Source of the DNA: Aureobasidium sp. EXF-3400
Taxonomy: Eukaryota; Ascomycota; Dothideomycetes; Dothideales; Saccotheciaceae
Length of the DNA stretch: 64,000 nt
NCBI GenBank assembly: GCA_024195585.1
Contig: SWBL01000148.1
Location: 51,850-115,849, forward strand
Reading direction: 5' to 3'
Positions within the stretch are counted from its first letter, which is position 1. Each line of letters begins with the position of its first letter. The notes under the pieces are model-generated. The model made no database searches. It was not told the origin of the DNA and saw only the letters and a list, made by a program, of their open reading frames with translations. Positions 31,800-42,640 of this stretch are shown here, piece after piece. A program made the position numbers and the translations under genes.

Positions 31800-32485
31800 A
31801 AGGAGGAAATCAACAATTGCTAGCGAATTCTTGCACAAAAAGGGCGTACAAAGAGGGGTTTTTGCTAGCTGATTAGCTATAGATACTTCACGACGGTATG
31901 CATAGAAACGAATGAATGCTCAAGCAAAATATACTTATTAAAATGCTGTTCTCTTGTTTGACACAACCTCTGTTTATTCTGTCAGTCATCTTCTGCAACG
32001 TAGAGAAAGCCGAGGCTCCTAGATAGCTGGAGGGATTGAGACGGCGGGGCGTTTGAGACGAAGGAAGCGCGTTACGTATCAAGGCTGACCATGAATACAC
32101 TGAGCAGTAACACAAGGGCGCCAGCGACAAAGACAAAACATCTCGAAACAGAAGGCTATGTACTACTGCACCGCGCCAAAGGCATGGTGTGCTCAACCAA
32201 GACTCAGTGGAGGTGCCTCCGATCGGCACTCTATTCTTCGGATAAACATGTGTAGAGGCAGGGCAGGGCTTAAGCTTGCAAAGCAGGTTGAGGTACTTTG
32301 GGGCGGTACGTGTGTTGAGCTTTTCGTGGGGCGTGTCTTTGCAGGCTGTATGCCATGGATATTCTTGATCGTATAGGGATTCGAGAGTATTCTCTTGGGC
32401 TGACATTGCAGATGTGTTTGTTCTCATGTGCAGCTGGCTCTGGTCTGGCGAGCAGGATCCGACGAGTGTAAGGCGAACGAAGGTC
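31800..32485. other. Convergent intergenic stretch
   Basis: Between the GTPase and the dioxygenase 3' ends. A minus-strand frame covers 31888-32574 but lacks any domain and overlaps the dioxygenase end. Confidence 0.4.
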
Positions 32486-33250
32486 TCATCGCTTGACACA
32501 TAAGTCGCTGCGAATAACCCATTTCTCTCCTTGTGTGACTTCGCGTCCTTCATGAACCATGCACTCTTTGCCATGGCGATGCAACAGTGCGAGACCGACC
32601 TCAGGGCTCGCCTCTACAGGTGGAGGCGGTGCAGCTTTTCTGCATGGCGGATCAGGATAGAAGACAGTCTCGCCGCCTCCACAGGTCGTCAAGTATAGCA
32701 AAAGTGTCCATGTCGTCTTTGCCGGAACACTAGAGCCATCCTCCTTGAGAAACATCAAGTTGTTTGAGTCGTCGTAGTGCTGGTCAAAGAACTGTCCTTC
32801 CGAGTAGCGATAGATTCTGATGTTGGGGTTGAGGCCAAGGATTTCGCCGCCGAACAACTCTTGACGTTGTTTGTCTTCAAATGACTCTCCGTCAATCTCT
32901 CCTGCCGTGATCAATTCTTTGAGTGCAGTCTGCTCCCAGAGATGGCGGGCAAAATCTGGATCGTCGATTTGGTAGCGATCATTGACACGGACGGCATCGC
33001 CGCGTTTTGGACGTCCGGGAGTCGTTGTAAGTGGTAGAGATCGTAGGAAAGCGACGTATTTCGCACTTAATGATGAGGTGAAGAGCCGTGGTATGGTCAA
33101 GATCTGAGTTGGTAACAGAGATGAGCATTCGAGATCAGATGCTGGAGAGATAGGTGTGAGGGCTGGCCAATCTGGACGAGCAACAGTTTGTGGCTTTGCT
33201 GCAGGTACAACACGAGTGTTTGCAGCTTTAGTCTTCGATTTTGGAGGCAT
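32486..33250 (-). CDS. 2-oxoglutarate/Fe(II) dioxygenase, prolyl-4-hydroxylase-like
   Basis: Single exon, 254 residues from the ATG at 33250; the open frame runs 14 codons further but only to a GTG. The double-stranded beta-helix shows 'NIRIYRYSEGQFFDQHYDDS' with the H-x-D iron ligands (His158, Asp160), 'TTWTLLLYLTT' and 'GGGETVFYPD', then the distal His233 in 'MVHEGREVTQGEKW' and an Arg near 247 for 2-oxoglutarate. The first 30 residues are Lys/Ala-rich and could be a nuclear or mitochondrial signal. Substrate unknown; fungal relatives are annotated as oxidoreductases of the prolyl-4-hydroxylase alpha-subunit fold. Divergent from FHL1. Confidence 0.8.
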   Translation of the reverse strand: MPPKSKTKAANTRVVPAAKPQTVARPDWPALTPISPASDLECSSLLPTQILTIPRLFTSSLSAKYVAFLRSLPLTTTPGRPKRGDAVRVNDRYQIDDPDFARHLWEQTALKELITAGEIDGESFEDKQRQELFGGEILGLNPNIRIYRYSEGQFFDQHYDDSNNLMFLKEDGSSVPAKTTWTLLLYLTTCGGGETVFYPDPPCRKAAPPPPVEASPEVGLALLHRHGKECMVHEGREVTQGEKWVIRSDLCVKR

Positions 33251-34263
33251 CTTGTATGATAATTGAATGAGGTTGTAAGACACTGATGGCACGGTTGTCG
33301 GTCCGCGATGGTTGAGATTGTGATATGGGCGGGATAGCCTCGGCTAAGAGAATGCTTGCCGGGCGACCCTGGTGCGATCTTCGTACCACGATATGATGCC
33401 TGTGAGACCTTCAAGACCGAAAAGAACACGGCAATTGATGAGTTGAACAGTATCTGTCATCTGCTAGTACTAAATTTCCCGTTATATGTTGACTGTATAC
33501 CGATTCAATGCATTTACAGCGATTCGTGTGAGTTTGTTCAAATCACCATATGATCGGGGTAAAACATTCCAGAATCGACATGACTATTTGTATGCAGAAG
33601 AAGGAGAAAAGCACCATTACTAACCCTGAACCATATAAAGTCGGAACCGATCGTTTCTTCATGCTTTCTAGACCAAACCTCACTTGTAGAGGTGCAAGTA
33701 AAGGGATATGTACCTACCTACATGGGTAAAGGATCTCAATGAGCCAATCGGGAGAATATCACGATGGGCCGATCAAATCTTGGCGATGAGTTCATTCATG
33801 TCGGTTCGTGTGTTCAAGTTCTACAGCGGAACGACGCAAGGAGCAGAGAGCAGGTAGCTATAACTTATGACTTGTTGAGAACGCGGTACCTAGTAGGAAC
33901 ACACCACGGTTAAAAGAAGTAGGATAGATAGTGGGTACCTATGCAGAAGAAGAGACAAGCAACGGACGACATGTCATGGTTTGAGAAAGTAGAAGCGGGA
34001 GTGAAGCTTAGGTCCCGCAACGGGTCCATGATTCTTCACCGCCTGGCAATTTGCTGTCTTGGCCCGCGGGTTCACATCGTGCAGCGGCTTGACAGCGTGT
34101 TCCAGCCGGGTCAGAGTTTGGATCGCGAAAGAAAAGTCGATCTTCTACATAGACTACTCGGACAGGAACACTTGCGCACAGTAGACGCATGCGCCAGCGT
34201 CAATCACAGTGAATGCGCGGAATCACACAGCCCTAGAGACATGTTATCACGCCGCCGACGGTC
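33251..34263. promoter_or_regulatory. Divergent promoter region, dioxygenase / FHL1
   Basis: About 1 kb, long for this window, as is common before fungal regulator genes. No recognisable coding frame. Short 'tacctac' runs near 33710-33725 are the only local repetition I see. Confidence 0.4.
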
Positions 34264-37200
34264 ATGGAAGTGGAAGCAACGAGTCTCGGGCATGCTGCCT
34301 TTGCGCCTCATGACTACACAACGCCCCAAGCACCCTCACCCTCTCCCCTGAATTCGCCATGGCCCGAACTGGATACCGACATGGACGGACTCGAGGAAGG
34401 AACGACCCACTTCGATCAACAGCGAAGCCTCGCGCCGCCGACCCAGAAGGGCGACGATCAAGCAGCCAGGGAAGTTGCGCAACGAAATCCCCAGCCCAAC
34501 GCAAATCATGCAGTACCACCTGCCTCAGACGCCCAAACTCTGGATACGAAGTCGCAACCAGACACGCCATCGCAACCGCTACCCAAACCTGCCGAGACCC
34601 GCCCGAAGCCTCCGTCAAGGCCCATGTCCCTAGCACAATCGCTATTCCCCGAAGATTTCGAAGACGAACCCGAGCATCAAGAGGAGCCTTCAGCTACGGC
34701 CGAGCAAGCAGATCAAGCCCAGCTAGGAGCACTTCCGCAGACACAGACGCAGCCTGAGCAGCAAACACTCTCTCCGACACAAGACACCCAGCTGCAGTTG
34801 CCCGATCACACTGTGCTCGACAACCCGGATCTATCATACCCGCTCCTTTCGCATGGGTCTAACGACCTTCTGGACCAGTCGGTGGATCCCCTCGATCAAT
34901 CACAACCTCTTCAGCCGCAAACTCCGATCAAAGACTACTCGGAGCTTGCAACTGCAGTTGCTGACCTGAATCTGCCCACAAACTCTCTGTTTCCTGCCGA
35001 CCTTGCACTCGCCTCATACGAAGCCGAAGAGGCCGCTCCTGTACAAGACGCTCAAAACGATCCTATGCAAGCTTTCGCCATGCTGCAATTCCCCGATGGA
35101 GACTTCTATGTTAATACCTATGCTGTCGAATTGGGACGTGATCTGAACGCCGCCAAATTTGAGCGCAAGGCCGGCCGAAAACACAAGATGAAGTTGAACC
35201 GGGACGTCCAAATGGAACAAGATGCCGAAATGAATCTGGATGACGAGGTTCGCAATATTGCACGCAGCAACGTTAGTGAAAGTGGTGGTATTGTCGGTAT
35301 CAACATCGAGTATGACAGCGAGGAGAACGAGGAGTCCAAACGTCGCAAGCGCAAGCAGTTTCGTTCTACCAACTCTTCTCACTCTGTCGACCCGACATCG
35401 CTACTCACCAACCCCTACGACCTCTCGCTCGACTGGCAGCCACAACAGGACAAGCCCTTCGAATACGAATGTCCTTTCATCCCTATCCATCCTCAAGCGG
35501 GCCAGTCGTTCAAAAACATCTCGCGAAAACACATTCGTATCGAGTACAACCTGCAGAAGGCCTACTGGGAGATGCTCGTCAACGGCAGGAATGGTGTGTT
35601 CCACGATGACACTCATGTCGACAAAGGCTCTCTGGTCAAGTTGCACCATGGGAGTGAGATTCTCATCCAAGGCATAACCCTCATCTTCAAGCTTCCAGAC
35701 AACGCCCGTAACGAGGACGAAGACGAAGAGCCCGTTCACATTCTCTCTGATACCGATAGTTCCCTTTCAGATTTGGATAGTGTCGCCAGTGTTACCTTTG
35801 GACACGACTATGAGGAGGAAGATGTATCGTCCGAAGACGAGCCTCTACGCCTCAAACGACCCGTGCAGAAGGAGGAGCGACCCCGTAGGATTGTTAAGCT
35901 CAAGTTCACACTCAAGAAGAACTTCCCTGCTGTTGCTGGACTGCCCGTCGAGAAGGAAGAGAAGAAGGAAAAGGAGAAAGAGAAAGAGAAGAAAAAGGAG
36001 AAGGAGAAGGAGAAGGTCAAGGAGAAAGAAAGAGAGAAAGAGAAGGAACCCGAGAAGGAAAAAGAAAAGGAGAAGGAGAAGGAAAAAGCACCGGAGAAGG
36101 CCAAAGTCAAGGAGAAGGAGAAGGAAAAAGAGAAAGAGAAGGAAAGAAGACCGTCCAAGTCTGGCAAGCAATCTATCAAGACCGACAAGCCCGCGAGAGT
36201 GGAAAAGGCAGAGAAAATGCCCAGGACACCCAAGGCGGACAAGATCGAGAAGCCCGTGCAAAAGGTTCCCTTGCCCCAAAAGACTGAGACAAGCGACACG
36301 ATCGAAAAGCCAAAGGAAGCTGAACCCGCCGAGAAGACGATCGTCACTCCCAAGCAGCCCGAAGTCTTCCCGCCAGTCTTCGAAGACAGGAGAGAATCCG
36401 CCATATCTACTACCGAGATGCCCCCTCCGTCTCAGCCATATGATATCAAGACGTCGATCGAGCCTGACTCCTATGAGGCGCTTCAGGCTTTGCAGATCAC
36501 ACCCTCTCAGACTCCACCTGCCGTTCCAACAGATCTACCCCCTGGTTCCATCCTTGCCGGCCTAGCTCCCGAGGAAATTCCTCAGAAACGAAAGGGTCCT
36601 GGAAGACCTCCCAAGAACGGTGTCATGTCCAAACGCGACGAGGCGATCATCAAGCGAAAGACGAAAGAGTTGCAAAAACTCGGCATGGTCGTTCCACCAC
36701 TTGCCGAGCTGTTGGCTCTTGCCAGAGCTGAAGGTGGAAGCACCACCAAGAAAGACTCCAAACCAGAAGATGGACGTGAAGGAGAACATCTGAGCCAATC
36801 CGTCGAGATAGATCCTGCACTGATGGCTATTCAAGAGCATAATAACGCCACACCTTCAGCTGAAGTCAAGACTGAGGGAGGTTTCATGGTTGCTCAACCA
36901 ACACCAGACAAGGATGCGAACAAGCCTAAGAGGATTGTCAAGTCTCCTTCTCCACAGAAGCCCGAATCAGAGTACACCGAGGAAGAACTCAAGAAGCCGA
37001 CACAGACGTATGTCGTCCTCATTCACGAGGCTCTATCAAAGGCTCCAACTGGTGTAATGGACTTGCAACAGATCTACGACGCCATGCAGAAGATGTACCC
37101 CTGGTTCAAGTACAGGAGCACAACTCATGGCTGGCAAAGTAGTGTTCGACACAACCTCATCAGCAGCGAGGCTTTTGAAGAGGCTGGCAAGATCGGTAAA

Positions 37201-39072
37201 GGTAGGCTTTGGAAAATCAATCCGAATGTCTCGATCGACAAGGAAAAGAAACGAAAAGCTCCCACGCCGCCTCCGGACAATAGGCAGCAACAGCAACCGC
37301 AATACCCCTACTACCCAAACAACCAATACCCATACGGCCACCCTGCAGCTCCTGCGTATGGAGCCTATGCTAGACCAAGCCCTTACGGTACACCCTACGG
37401 TCCGCCAACTGTGCAGAACGTGGCGCGACCACCTGTACCAACCCCACAGCAGAAGCCTGGTACTTACTACTCTCCATATGCATCAACCACACCAGGTACT
37501 GCTGCTGCTGGCTCGCCTTACGGCCCACCGAGCAGAGGACCATATGCTCCTTATCCTCAGCCTCCTAGACCGCCTGGCAATTCTTACGGCGGACCGCCAC
37601 AGCCGTCACCGGCACAACCCGGCCAGCCACAAGCACCAGGACAGCAAGGCCCAGTACCTGCGCCGCCGCAAGGTCAATCACAGCAAGCTCAGCCACAACC
37701 TGGTCAAGCGCCTCAGCCCCCACCAGGACAGCCTTACCAGCCGATGAATAACCAAGCGCCAGGACCGTCAAATGGTCAGCCACCGCCGCCCAGACCTGTG
37801 ATGGCTTCAGCACCTGGTCAAGCTCCTCCTCTACCGCACAACCAGAGCGGTATCACTTCCGAGAAGATGATTGACAACATCATGGATTACCACAAGAGGT
37901 ACCTGAGTAACTTCTCAGGGCCAGAACAGGACAAGCACCGAGCGATTTTCCGCAGGGCCACCAACAGGCATATCCGCCGCGATCAAGACCATGGTCCATT
38001 CGAGTCAGAGGAAGAAGAGAAGCTCTACAAAGCTATTCAGAACATCATCACCTCTACACAGGCAGAAACGGCATCTGCAGCTTCTGCACAGCCTCAAACG
38101 AACGGCCAAGGACCTGTACAGGGTGGACCGCCTCAAGCTCAAGCGCAGCCAGGCGCGCACACTACGCCGGGCTCAGCTTCACAACTACAGGGTGCTCCCG
38201 GACAACCGCCTCAACAGGGCATGCCCGGCTCGCAGCCTACAATGGGGCAACAGCCTGCCAGCGGTCCTCATCCTGTTCACCAAGGATCGGCTTCCGAACA
38301 GGCATTGGCGGATGCGCTCAAGACGGCCATGCCTGGTGCACAAGCTTTCAGGTATGGTCCGCCGAATGCTCCATATCACCCAGGCCCACCCCAACAGCAA
38401 GGTATCGCACCCAGACCAACCCCGTACGCGCAGTCACAAGCTCCGCAACAGCAAAGGATGCAACCTCCGCCAGGACAGCAACAGACTCCACATGCCCGCC
38501 CCAATCTCGCCCCTACGCCTTCCGCGCCGCAAGTGCAAGCACCGAGACCGACATTTACTGCGCCGTCCCAACCTCCATCTACTGCACCAACAACAGCAGC
38601 TCAGACTCAGGCTTCGACTCCTAGCGCTCCAAGACCTGTTGCTCCTGCCTTGAATCCATCGACCCAACCATCTCCTGCACCGGCTCAGAGCCAGACGACC
38701 CAGCAAGCTCCTCCGCCTGCTCAACAGACTCCTGCGCCGGCTCCAGTGGCTCAGACCGCGTCGACTCCTCAACCCCCACCTACTGTTCAGCCAGCTACGA
38801 TCCCTGCCCCGCCACAGACACCGACGCCTGTTTCTTTGGCACAGTCACAAGCGCCACCATCGGCCACTACACAAGCTCCAGTGGCTCCTCAGGCACAAGC
38901 TGCGCCAACACAGCCTCCATCAGTTGCTCCAGCTGCTACATCGACGTCAGCACCAGTGGCACCGACGCCTCCAGCAGATCCGAACGCACACGGTGGTCTG
39001 AAGCGACCCATAGAGATTGACGACGATGTCGACCACGAAGCCAAGAAGCAGAAGACGGACGGAGAAGCTTGA
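34264..39072 (+). CDS. FHL1: FHA and forkhead regulator of ribosomal protein genes (Fhl1)
   Basis: Nuclear transcriptional coregulator; yeast Fhl1 controls ribosomal protein genes with Ifh1. Single exon, 1602 residues, ATG at 34264 in good context. Residues ~275-480 form an FHA domain: 'FYVNTYAVELGRDL' starts it, a long insertion of charged residues follows, then 'FKNISRKHIRIEYN' and 'NGRNGVFHDDTHVDKGSLVK'. A Lys/Glu block occupies ~564-631. 'KRKGPGRPPKNGVMSKRDE' near 780 resembles an AT-hook. The forkhead domain is ~910-995, with 'TYVVLIHEALSKAP' and 'YPWFKYRSTTHGWQSSVRHN'. From ~1003 on the protein is Pro/Gln-rich apart from a helical 'YHKRYLSNFSGPEQDKHRAI' segment. Much longer than yeast Fhl1 (936 residues) because of low-complexity sequence. 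Confidence 0.85.
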   Translation: MEVEATSLGHAAFAPHDYTTPQAPSPSPLNSPWPELDTDMDGLEEGTTHFDQQRSLAPPTQKGDDQAAREVAQRNPQPNANHAVPPASDAQTLDTKSQPDTPSQPLPKPAETRPKPPSRPMSLAQSLFPEDFEDEPEHQEEPSATAEQADQAQLGALPQTQTQPEQQTLSPTQDTQLQLPDHTVLDNPDLSYPLLSHGSNDLLDQSVDPLDQSQPLQPQTPIKDYSELATAVADLNLPTNSLFPADLALASYEAEEAAPVQDAQNDPMQAFAMLQFPDGDFYVNTYAVELGRDLNAAKFERKAGRKHKMKLNRDVQMEQDAEMNLDDEVRNIARSNVSESGGIVGINIEYDSEENEESKRRKRKQFRSTNSSHSVDPTSLLTNPYDLSLDWQPQQDKPFEYECPFIPIHPQAGQSFKNISRKHIRIEYNLQKAYWEMLVNGRNGVFHDDTHVDKGSLVKLHHGSEILIQGITLIFKLPDNARNEDEDEEPVHILSDTDSSLSDLDSVASVTFGHDYEEEDVSSEDEPLRLKRPVQKEERPRRIVKLKFTLKKNFPAVAGLPVEKEEKKEKEKEKEKKKEKEKEKVKEKEREKEKEPEKEKEKEKEKEKAPEKAKVKEKEKEKEKEKERRPSKSGKQSIKTDKPARVEKAEKMPRTPKADKIEKPVQKVPLPQKTETSDTIEKPKEAEPAEKTIVTPKQPEVFPPVFEDRRESAISTTEMPPPSQPYDIKTSIEPDSYEALQALQITPSQTPPAVPTDLPPGSILAGLAPEEIPQKRKGPGRPPKNGVMSKRDEAIIKRKTKELQKLGMVVPPLAELLALARAEGGSTTKKDSKPEDGREGEHLSQSVEIDPALMAIQEHNNATPSAEVKTEGGFMVAQPTPDKDANKPKRIVKSPSPQKPESEYTEEELKKPTQTYVVLIHEALSKAPTGVMDLQQIYDAMQKMYPWFKYRSTTHGWQSSVRHNLISSEAFEEAGKIGKGRLWKINPNVSIDKEKKRKAPTPPPDNRQQQQPQYPYYPNNQYPYGHPAAPAYGAYARPSPYGTPYGPPTVQNVARPPVPTPQQKPGTYYSPYASTTPGTAAAGSPYGPPSRGPYAPYPQPPRPPGNSYGGPPQPSPAQPGQPQAPGQQGPVPAPPQGQSQQAQPQPGQAPQPPPGQPYQPMNNQAPGPSNGQPPPPRPVMASAPGQAPPLPHNQSGITSEKMIDNIMDYHKRYLSNFSGPEQDKHRAIFRRATNRHIRRDQDHGPFESEEEEKLYKAIQNIITSTQAETASAASAQPQTNGQGPVQGGPPQAQAQPGAHTTPGSASQLQGAPGQPPQQGMPGSQPTMGQQPASGPHPVHQGSASEQALADALKTAMPGAQAFRYGPPNAPYHPGPPQQQGIAPRPTPYAQSQAPQQQRMQPPPGQQQTPHARPNLAPTPSAPQVQAPRPTFTAPSQPPSTAPTTAAQTQASTPSAPRPVAPALNPSTQPSPAPAQSQTTQQAPPPAQQTPAPAPVAQTASTPQPPPTVQPATIPAPPQTPTPVSLAQSQAPPSATTQAPVAPQAQAAPTQPPSVAPAATSTSAPVAPTPPADPNAHGGLKRPIEIDDDVDHEAKKQKTDGEA
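35951..36153 (+). repeat. Lys/Glu codon repeat in FHL1
   Basis: About 200 bases of near-pure AAG/GAG/AAA/GAA codons, coding KE-type dipeptides with a few Pro, Val and Ala interruptions. The antisense strand is open throughout, which produces spurious Ser/Phe-rich frames. Confidence 0.9.
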
Positions 39073-39448
39073 AAGGTCAATGTTTCAGCATCGATGTGGG
39101 AAAAACGAAGTTAATGAGGCGTTGTCGTTCTTGCATTTTTCTTTTCTTGTTGTTTTATATTCGCTTTGCTGCTTTATTGTTTACGGAGTTATATACCACG
39201 TGGCAACACACATGTCACATGGGGAGGAGGTTTGTTCTTTTTTCTTCTCTAGTTTCAAAGCGATGGAGTGGAATGGTCTTTGATGCATGAAAATCGGGGT
39301 GGGAAAAGGCGTTTCATTACATACAGCGGAGCTACTAACTATTGGAACCACTCGAGAATCAAATACCCCCATTTTTCACTTGCATATGACTTCTTTTCTC
39401 TTCATTGCCTTTCCCACTATTGCCCCTTCCATATCGGGGTTGAAGAGC
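39073..39448. other. Convergent intergenic stretch
   Basis: T-rich 3' region of FHL1 and the tail of the Zn2Cys6 gene. Nothing else recognised. Confidence 0.5.
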
Positions 39449-41333
39449 TCAGAAAAGCACCACATCAAAGCCTCTGCGTTCGAGAAACACGTCCCAACGC
39501 TCACCATTTCCTTCATCCCAATAGGCTCTCAAGGATGCTAATGCTGCGTCGGCATTGCCCCATCCATAGTTTCTGATGCGATTCATGCATGCTTCGATGT
39601 AATCTCTCAAGTCTGGATCCTCAGCTTCACATCCTGCCGTGAATAGTGGCCAAAGAATCAGAACGTTAGCGGGTGACTCTGGTCGCAACCTGCCCAGCAA
39701 GTCTAGCATAGAAGCCAGCGCTATCGCTGGTTTAGGATCGAGCTCTGGAAGCTCTTGCACTCTGCGGTGTAGATGTAGCAAAGCGGCGTGTACAAACATC
39801 TGATGTACATAGACTGCTTCGTCCACAAGTACAGGATCCTGTGTATGCGACAGTGAAGGCGAAGAGGCGCGTGTGAACAACAGAGACAACTGTTGCTCTG
39901 TCAACAGAATGTTATCGGCCAAGAGCTGTTCCAAGTCATCAGCCATCTCAGCATATCCAGAACCCAATGAAGATCCTAGCACTTTGCGACGGCGTTGCAG
40001 ACGTGCCATACGACCTATACGAGCGAGTACCGGCATCAATTCTAGCGAGAAACCAACGAACTCGTCGATATATTGTGGTGAGGAAGTGTTGGTTGGAGCT
40101 CCAATGGACCAGAATTGACCATCTGATGAAGTGGTCTTGTCGAGACTCATGATGCTGGCAAAGATATCCACGACGGCAAACCAGCGAATGAGGAACAATT
40201 TCTTATCATCTAGATCTGTGACTGCTTCATGTCTGGATTTGCCAAGTGCTAGAGATAGCAAATGTTCTGCGCCGTGGAGATGTGTACGCATGGCCATTGT
40301 ATTCCCAGCCATGACTTCGTTGGTGCAGAGGAAAAGTACGGTACAGATGGTCGAAAAGTTTGGAGCTTCGGTTGGGTCGTTCATAGCTTTTCGCAGGCCA
40401 GTGATGGCTTTTCGTAAGAAGAAGGATGCTCGATTTTGTAATTCGATCGAGTCATTTCCTCGTAGACGCCGTACTTGATCGCAAGATAGTGCCAGAGCTG
40501 CTGAAAGCAAATGTGGTGTTTGAGCTGCGACTGTCAAGACTTCCTGATGTATTGATGGCGCCATAAGTGGAAATAGGGTGAGAGATGTATGGGTGATATA
40601 ATGATGAAGAAAAAAGTAGGCATTCGGACTTTCCGATGGACAAAGTAGAGGGTATTGGCTCAAGGATGGTGGTAGAGCTTGTACATGTTAGCACGTTTTG
40701 GCAAGCTCGGCGATGAATATACTTACTCGGCGGAGAGTAGTGCTGGTACGGGATGAGAGAGACATCACGCTCGATTGTTTCATCGGCTTGTTCGAAATCG
40801 AAGTCAGATGGCACTGGGAGCAGGTTTGTGTCCGTTGATGGGTTCTCCTCAGAGAGAACAAAAGGGTCTTGATAATCATCGAAGCCAGTAGAGTCATTAA
40901 ATGGTTGCAATGCTGTGGCATGATAAGAACATTGTGATAGAGGAATTGTTGATTGGAAATGCTCACCAGATGACAGGAAAGTATCAGGAACTTGGGAAAC
41001 CTCAGGCAGCGACAACTGCGGTTCAATGGTCGAAGTTGCCTTATCAGCAGTTTCCACTTCATTCGAAGCAGACTCTACCACATCAGACCCAGCAGTCTCA
41101 ACACCAACATCCAGACTCGTAACCCAAGGCTCCTTAGTCCTCGGCTTCTTGAACGGCCTCCCCTGCGTCCAAGACAACTTCAACTCATAAGAGCATCTCT
41201 CAGGATATCTCTTGCACCTTCCGCAATTGGGCTTGCCTTCATCGCATTTCACGCGTTTCCGTTTGCATTCCGAACATCCCGTACGCGATTTTGATCCGCT
41301 GCCACTGCCGCCGATCGCTTTGGGGTCCGACAT
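39449..41333 (-). CDS. Zn2Cys6 transcription factor
   Basis: Fungal binuclear-cluster regulator. Exons 41333..40727 and 40677..39449 give 611 residues. The 49-base intron starts GTAAGT, has GCTAAC as branch site and ends ACAAG. The ATG at 41333 is the first true start; the frame runs upstream only to a GTG. The zinc cluster is at residues ~19-46, C-x2-C-x6-C-x6-C-x2-C-x6-C ('GCSECKRKRVKCDEGKPNC'), followed by basic 'GRPFKKPRTK'. The rest is the usual fungal helical regulatory region ('SALLALSCDQVRRL'-type repeats, 'LFLCTNEVMAGNT'). A second possible intron, 40913..40966 (54 bases, GTGAGC to CACAG), is in frame and stop-free, so 18 residues may be optional. Target genes unknown. Confidence 0.8.
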
Positions 41334-41920
41334 GTTGATTGCGGAGCCATCTGTGGTGGGGTCCTGTTGATAGAGTTGATTGAGACAGTCGGATGACACA
41401 CCGGCGGGGATGACTGGTGGTGGTTGTTAATCGGCTATAGTTGCACTGTTGGCGGGCGGTGCACCCGAGGTCGGCGATTATTGAGGGCTTTGGTATATCG
41501 AGCTTTCAGCTGATTGCAGTCGGCAGCGACGACATGATATTTCAATGCGTACTGCAAGCGACTGGAGGACATTCGGTGCAGCTTCTGAGCATGGACTTGG
41601 TGATAATGTGATATATTGCGATTGTTCTTAAGAAACAGTATTTTCAAGATTAACCGAGCATGAAGCCTTATCAATCCTCCCACCTCGCGGATTGGATCAA
41701 CGTAACACGGCTTACTGTGCCTACACCCTAGCAAGTTTACTTTTTCTTCTACTCATACATAAAACATGTAGATAAACTAACATCTCAGAAGGGTAGTTCA
41801 ATACGTTCAACGTCATTGGAATTGCGACTATGTAAAAGTGACCAACTACCCAGAGAGGCAGTCATTCAATCCATTTCCTGCTACCTTTGCACCAAAATCC
41901 GAACCTGATAATTGACCATA
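41334..41920. other. Promoter region of the Zn2Cys6 gene
   Basis: No supported gene. It is also upstream of the tiny gene that starts at 41921 on the other strand. Confidence 0.35.
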
Positions 41921-42112
41921 ATGTTCTTCCTGTCGCTATTCACGCACGTCTTCTGCTTCCTCATCTTTTTCATCACGAAGAGAGCTATCGCCGTGGACCA
42001 TAGCATCCCAAATGATATGCTAGCCATGAGAGGTTCGTCCTAGAGGCATCTGAGAGACAAGGTGCTAACGCCTCGAACAGATATCGGGATGAGACTATCT
42101 CCAGCCACTTGA
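41921..42112 (+). CDS. Tiny two-exon gene with signal-peptide-like start
   Basis: Exons 41921..42032 and 42081..42112 would encode only 47 residues. The first ~25 are strongly hydrophobic ('MFFLSLFTHVFCFLIFFITK') and end at 'RAIA-VD', a plausible signal-peptidase site, leaving a short peptide. The 48-base intron opens GTTCGT, contains a perfect GCTAAC branch site at the usual distance and ends GAACAG; splicing turns a stop-containing read into a clean frame. No homology is recognised and the donor is non-standard, so this may be a chance frame. It could alternatively be the start of a longer gene now decayed. Confidence 0.35.
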
Positions 42113-42640
42113 GAATGTCAAGAAAGAGAGGAAGAAACCGCGGAATCACACCTAGGACCAGTCATAAAGCGACTGCCCAGCTTCGCTGGCTGTATCACGA
42201 GTGGACTTTGAGATGCACGCAGCATTCATACCATGCATATTCGTGATCCAGCTGGCTGCACACAGGAAGACAGTCTGGGACGTGTTGAAGGCAAAAACGA
42301 GGCCAAGCTGGACTAACCGATGGTTCGATATTTTGATTCGGGGTTGGATGGCGTACAGGGTACTGGAAGATAGAGGATGGATGTGCCGTTGACTGTTGGA
42401 AAGGATGTGTCTGTATACGTATCTGAAAAGGTCATTAGGAACAACAACAGTAGAGGAAGGTTGTTAAATCGAATTGTAGTGGCGAAAATTGCTATGTCGA
42501 CAGGTGCAGACGCATATCGTAGCTGTGACACCATAACGCCAGCCCCAGAGAAAAACAAAACAGAACCAGGGTATGCCTCGAAGTTGTATAGTCTTTGCAG
42601 TCAAACATGTAGCGAGAAGAAGAGAAAAGAGCTGAAGCGA
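42113..42640. other. Intergenic stretch upstream of the SNF7 stop
   Basis: No supported gene; the right part should be the SNF7 3' untranslated region. Confidence 0.4.

Noticed and set aside
30711..31838. A 375-codon minus-strand open frame
   Set aside because: It lies antisense to the spliced exons of the GTPase gene, has no domain, and arises from codon bias of the sense strand.
35808..36404. Minus-strand frames rich in Ser/Phe or Leu
   Set aside because: They are the antisense of the Lys/Glu codon repeat in FHL1 and have no other content.
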